Positions 4,794 through 5,598 of a DNA stretch of 5,598 nucleotides are shown one piece after another. The notes under the pieces are model-generated. The model ran no database searches and was not told where the DNA came from. It saw nothing but the letters and a program-made list of their open reading frames with translations. Location: assembly GCA_021775195.1 (NCBI GenBank), contig JAJFIG010000040.1, positions 1 through 5,598 on the forward strand, in the 5' to 3' direction. Each line of letters opens with the position of its first letter. Position 1 is the stretch's first letter. Both the position numbers and the translations under genes were made by a program. This stretch comes from Rhodospirillales bacterium (lineage in GTDB: Bacteria > Pseudomonadota > Alphaproteobacteria > Rhodospirillales > 2-02-FULL-58-16).

Positions 4794-5598
4794 ATGGTCA
4801 TCCTGCCGCTTTTTGCCACGACTCTGTTTCTCAGCGCCCTGCTGCTGTTCTGGGTCCAGCCCATGTTCGCGAAGATGGTGCTGCCGCTCCTCGGCGGCGC
4901 GCCCAACGTCTGGAACACCGCCATGGTGTTCTTCCAGGCCACCCTTCTCGCCGGATACGCATACGCCCATCTCACCACGCGCCTTCTGTCCTTGCGCCGT
5001 CAGATGCTTCTGCACGTGGTCATCGTCGCCGCGGCCTTCATCAGCCTGCCCATCGCCGTCGCCGACCTTCCCGTCAACGACGCCCCGGTTCCCTGGCTGC
5101 TGGCCCTGCTCGCGGTCTCCATCGGTCTGCCCTTCTTCGCCGTCTCGGCGACCGCGCCGTTGCTCCAGAAGTGGTTTGCCGCCAGCCGCCACCCCCATGC
5201 CGGTGATCCCTATTTCCTTTACGGCGCCAGCAACCTGGGCAGCATCCTGGCGCTCCTCGCCTATCCCCTGGTGTTCGAGCCCTTCTTGCGTCTGAGCGAG
5301 CAGAGCTGGGCCTGGACCGCCGGCTACGGCGTGCTGCTGGCCTTGATCGCCCTTGCCGGACTGTCCGCCCTCAGGGACGGCCGCCCGCAAGAAGCCGCGC
5401 CAGCGGTAGCGTCACTGGACGGAGGCGTCACCTGGCGTCGCCGCGCCCACTGGGTGGCCCTGGCCTTCGCCCCATCGAGCCTGCTGCTCGGCGTCACCTC
5501 CCACATCACCACTGACGTCGCCGCGGTACCGTTGCTATGGGTCGTGCCCCTGACGCTTTATCTTCTCACCTATGTCCTGATTTTCGCCCGCCGGCCGC
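4794..5598 (+). CDS. Fused MFS/spermidine synthase-like integral membrane protein, N-terminal part
   Basis: The frame is open to the right edge (268 complete codons from 4794), so the gene is truncated by the window. The visible part is an inner-membrane domain with about eight hydrophobic segments, near residues 2-21, 42-62, 72-91, 100-119, 141-164, 175-193, 219-236 and 241-265. Recognised family blocks are WVQPMFAKMVLPLLGG (20-35), WNTAMVFFQA (40-49), SATAPLLQKWFA (118-129), DPYFLYGASNLGS (138-150), LLLGVTSHITTDVA (230-243) and PLLWVVPLTLYLLTY (246-260). In this family a spermidine synthase-like Rossmann domain usually follows; here it would lie beyond the window, so polyamine synthesis is not shown and the substrate is unknown. 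An in-frame ATG at 4722 would add 24 residues. I prefer 4794 because those 24 codons end in G/C in 14 cases against 20 of the first 24 after 4794, and because the hydrophobic segment begins at once. Neither start has a strong Shine-Dalgarno. Confidence 0.85.
   Translation, partial: MVILPLFATTLFLSALLLFWVQPMFAKMVLPLLGGAPNVWNTAMVFFQATLLAGYAYAHLTTRLLSLRRQMLLHVVIVAAAFISLPIAVADLPVNDAPVPWLLALLAVSIGLPFFAVSATAPLLQKWFAASRHPHAGDPYFLYGASNLGSILALLAYPLVFEPFLRLSEQSWAWTAGYGVLLALIALAGLSALRDGRPQEAAPAVASLDGGVTWRRRAHWVALAFAPSSLLLGVTSHITTDVAAVPLLWVVPLTLYLLTYVLIFARRP

Noticed and set aside
4352..5206. 284-aa plus-strand open frame spanning the dnaX end and the membrane gene
   Set aside because: It is out of frame with both real genes and extremely Pro/Arg/Ser-rich, typical of a shifted frame in GC-rich DNA.

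Overview
The window looks like chromosomal DNA of a GC-rich Gram-negative alphaproteobacterium, most likely a Rhodospirillales relative. KdsB implies a Kdo-containing lipopolysaccharide. PheA, NudC and DnaX have alphaproteobacterial features, and codons end mostly in G or C. The lineage is inferred from protein character and gene order, not from a database search.

Layout, left to right. Positions 1-402 hold the 3' part of kdsB (Kdo activation for LPS). Positions 403-670 hold a compact element of about 268 bp built almost entirely of nested inverted repeats: 32-bp terminal arms that match at 30 of 32 positions, plus two internal hairpins. It has no convincing gene and looks like a MITE. It begins at the base after the kdsB stop codon. 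Removing it leaves only about 27 nt between kdsB and pheA, so it seems to have landed inside a kdsB-pheA operon. pheA (prephenate dehydratase with ACT domain) covers 700-1566. nudC (Nudix NADH pyrophosphatase / NAD-decapping enzyme) lies on the minus strand at 1585-2532 and converges on pheA with an 18-bp gap.

An intergenic region of about 105 bp (2533-2637) separates nudC from the divergent gene for the small bacterial SRP RNA (4.5S type, about 2638-2739), which has a good -10 box just upstream. dnaX (DNA polymerase III tau subunit, 613 aa) starts 30 nt after the RNA and ends at 4611. A short non-coding stretch follows. The window then runs into the N-terminal membrane part of a fused MFS/spermidine-synthase-like protein, open at the right edge. 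This gene has no stop inside the window, so a search restricted to closed ORFs would miss it.

The genes are mostly housekeeping: envelope sugar activation, phenylalanine synthesis, NAD(H)/NAD-RNA turnover, protein targeting and DNA replication. They do not form one pathway. The kdsB-pheA and SRP RNA-dnaX pairs may each be co-transcribed. I found no defence, CRISPR, phage or secondary-metabolite system. The most notable items are the nested-hairpin element at the kdsB stop codon, the absence of the usual ybaB-recR pair after dnaX, and the membrane protein at the right edge.
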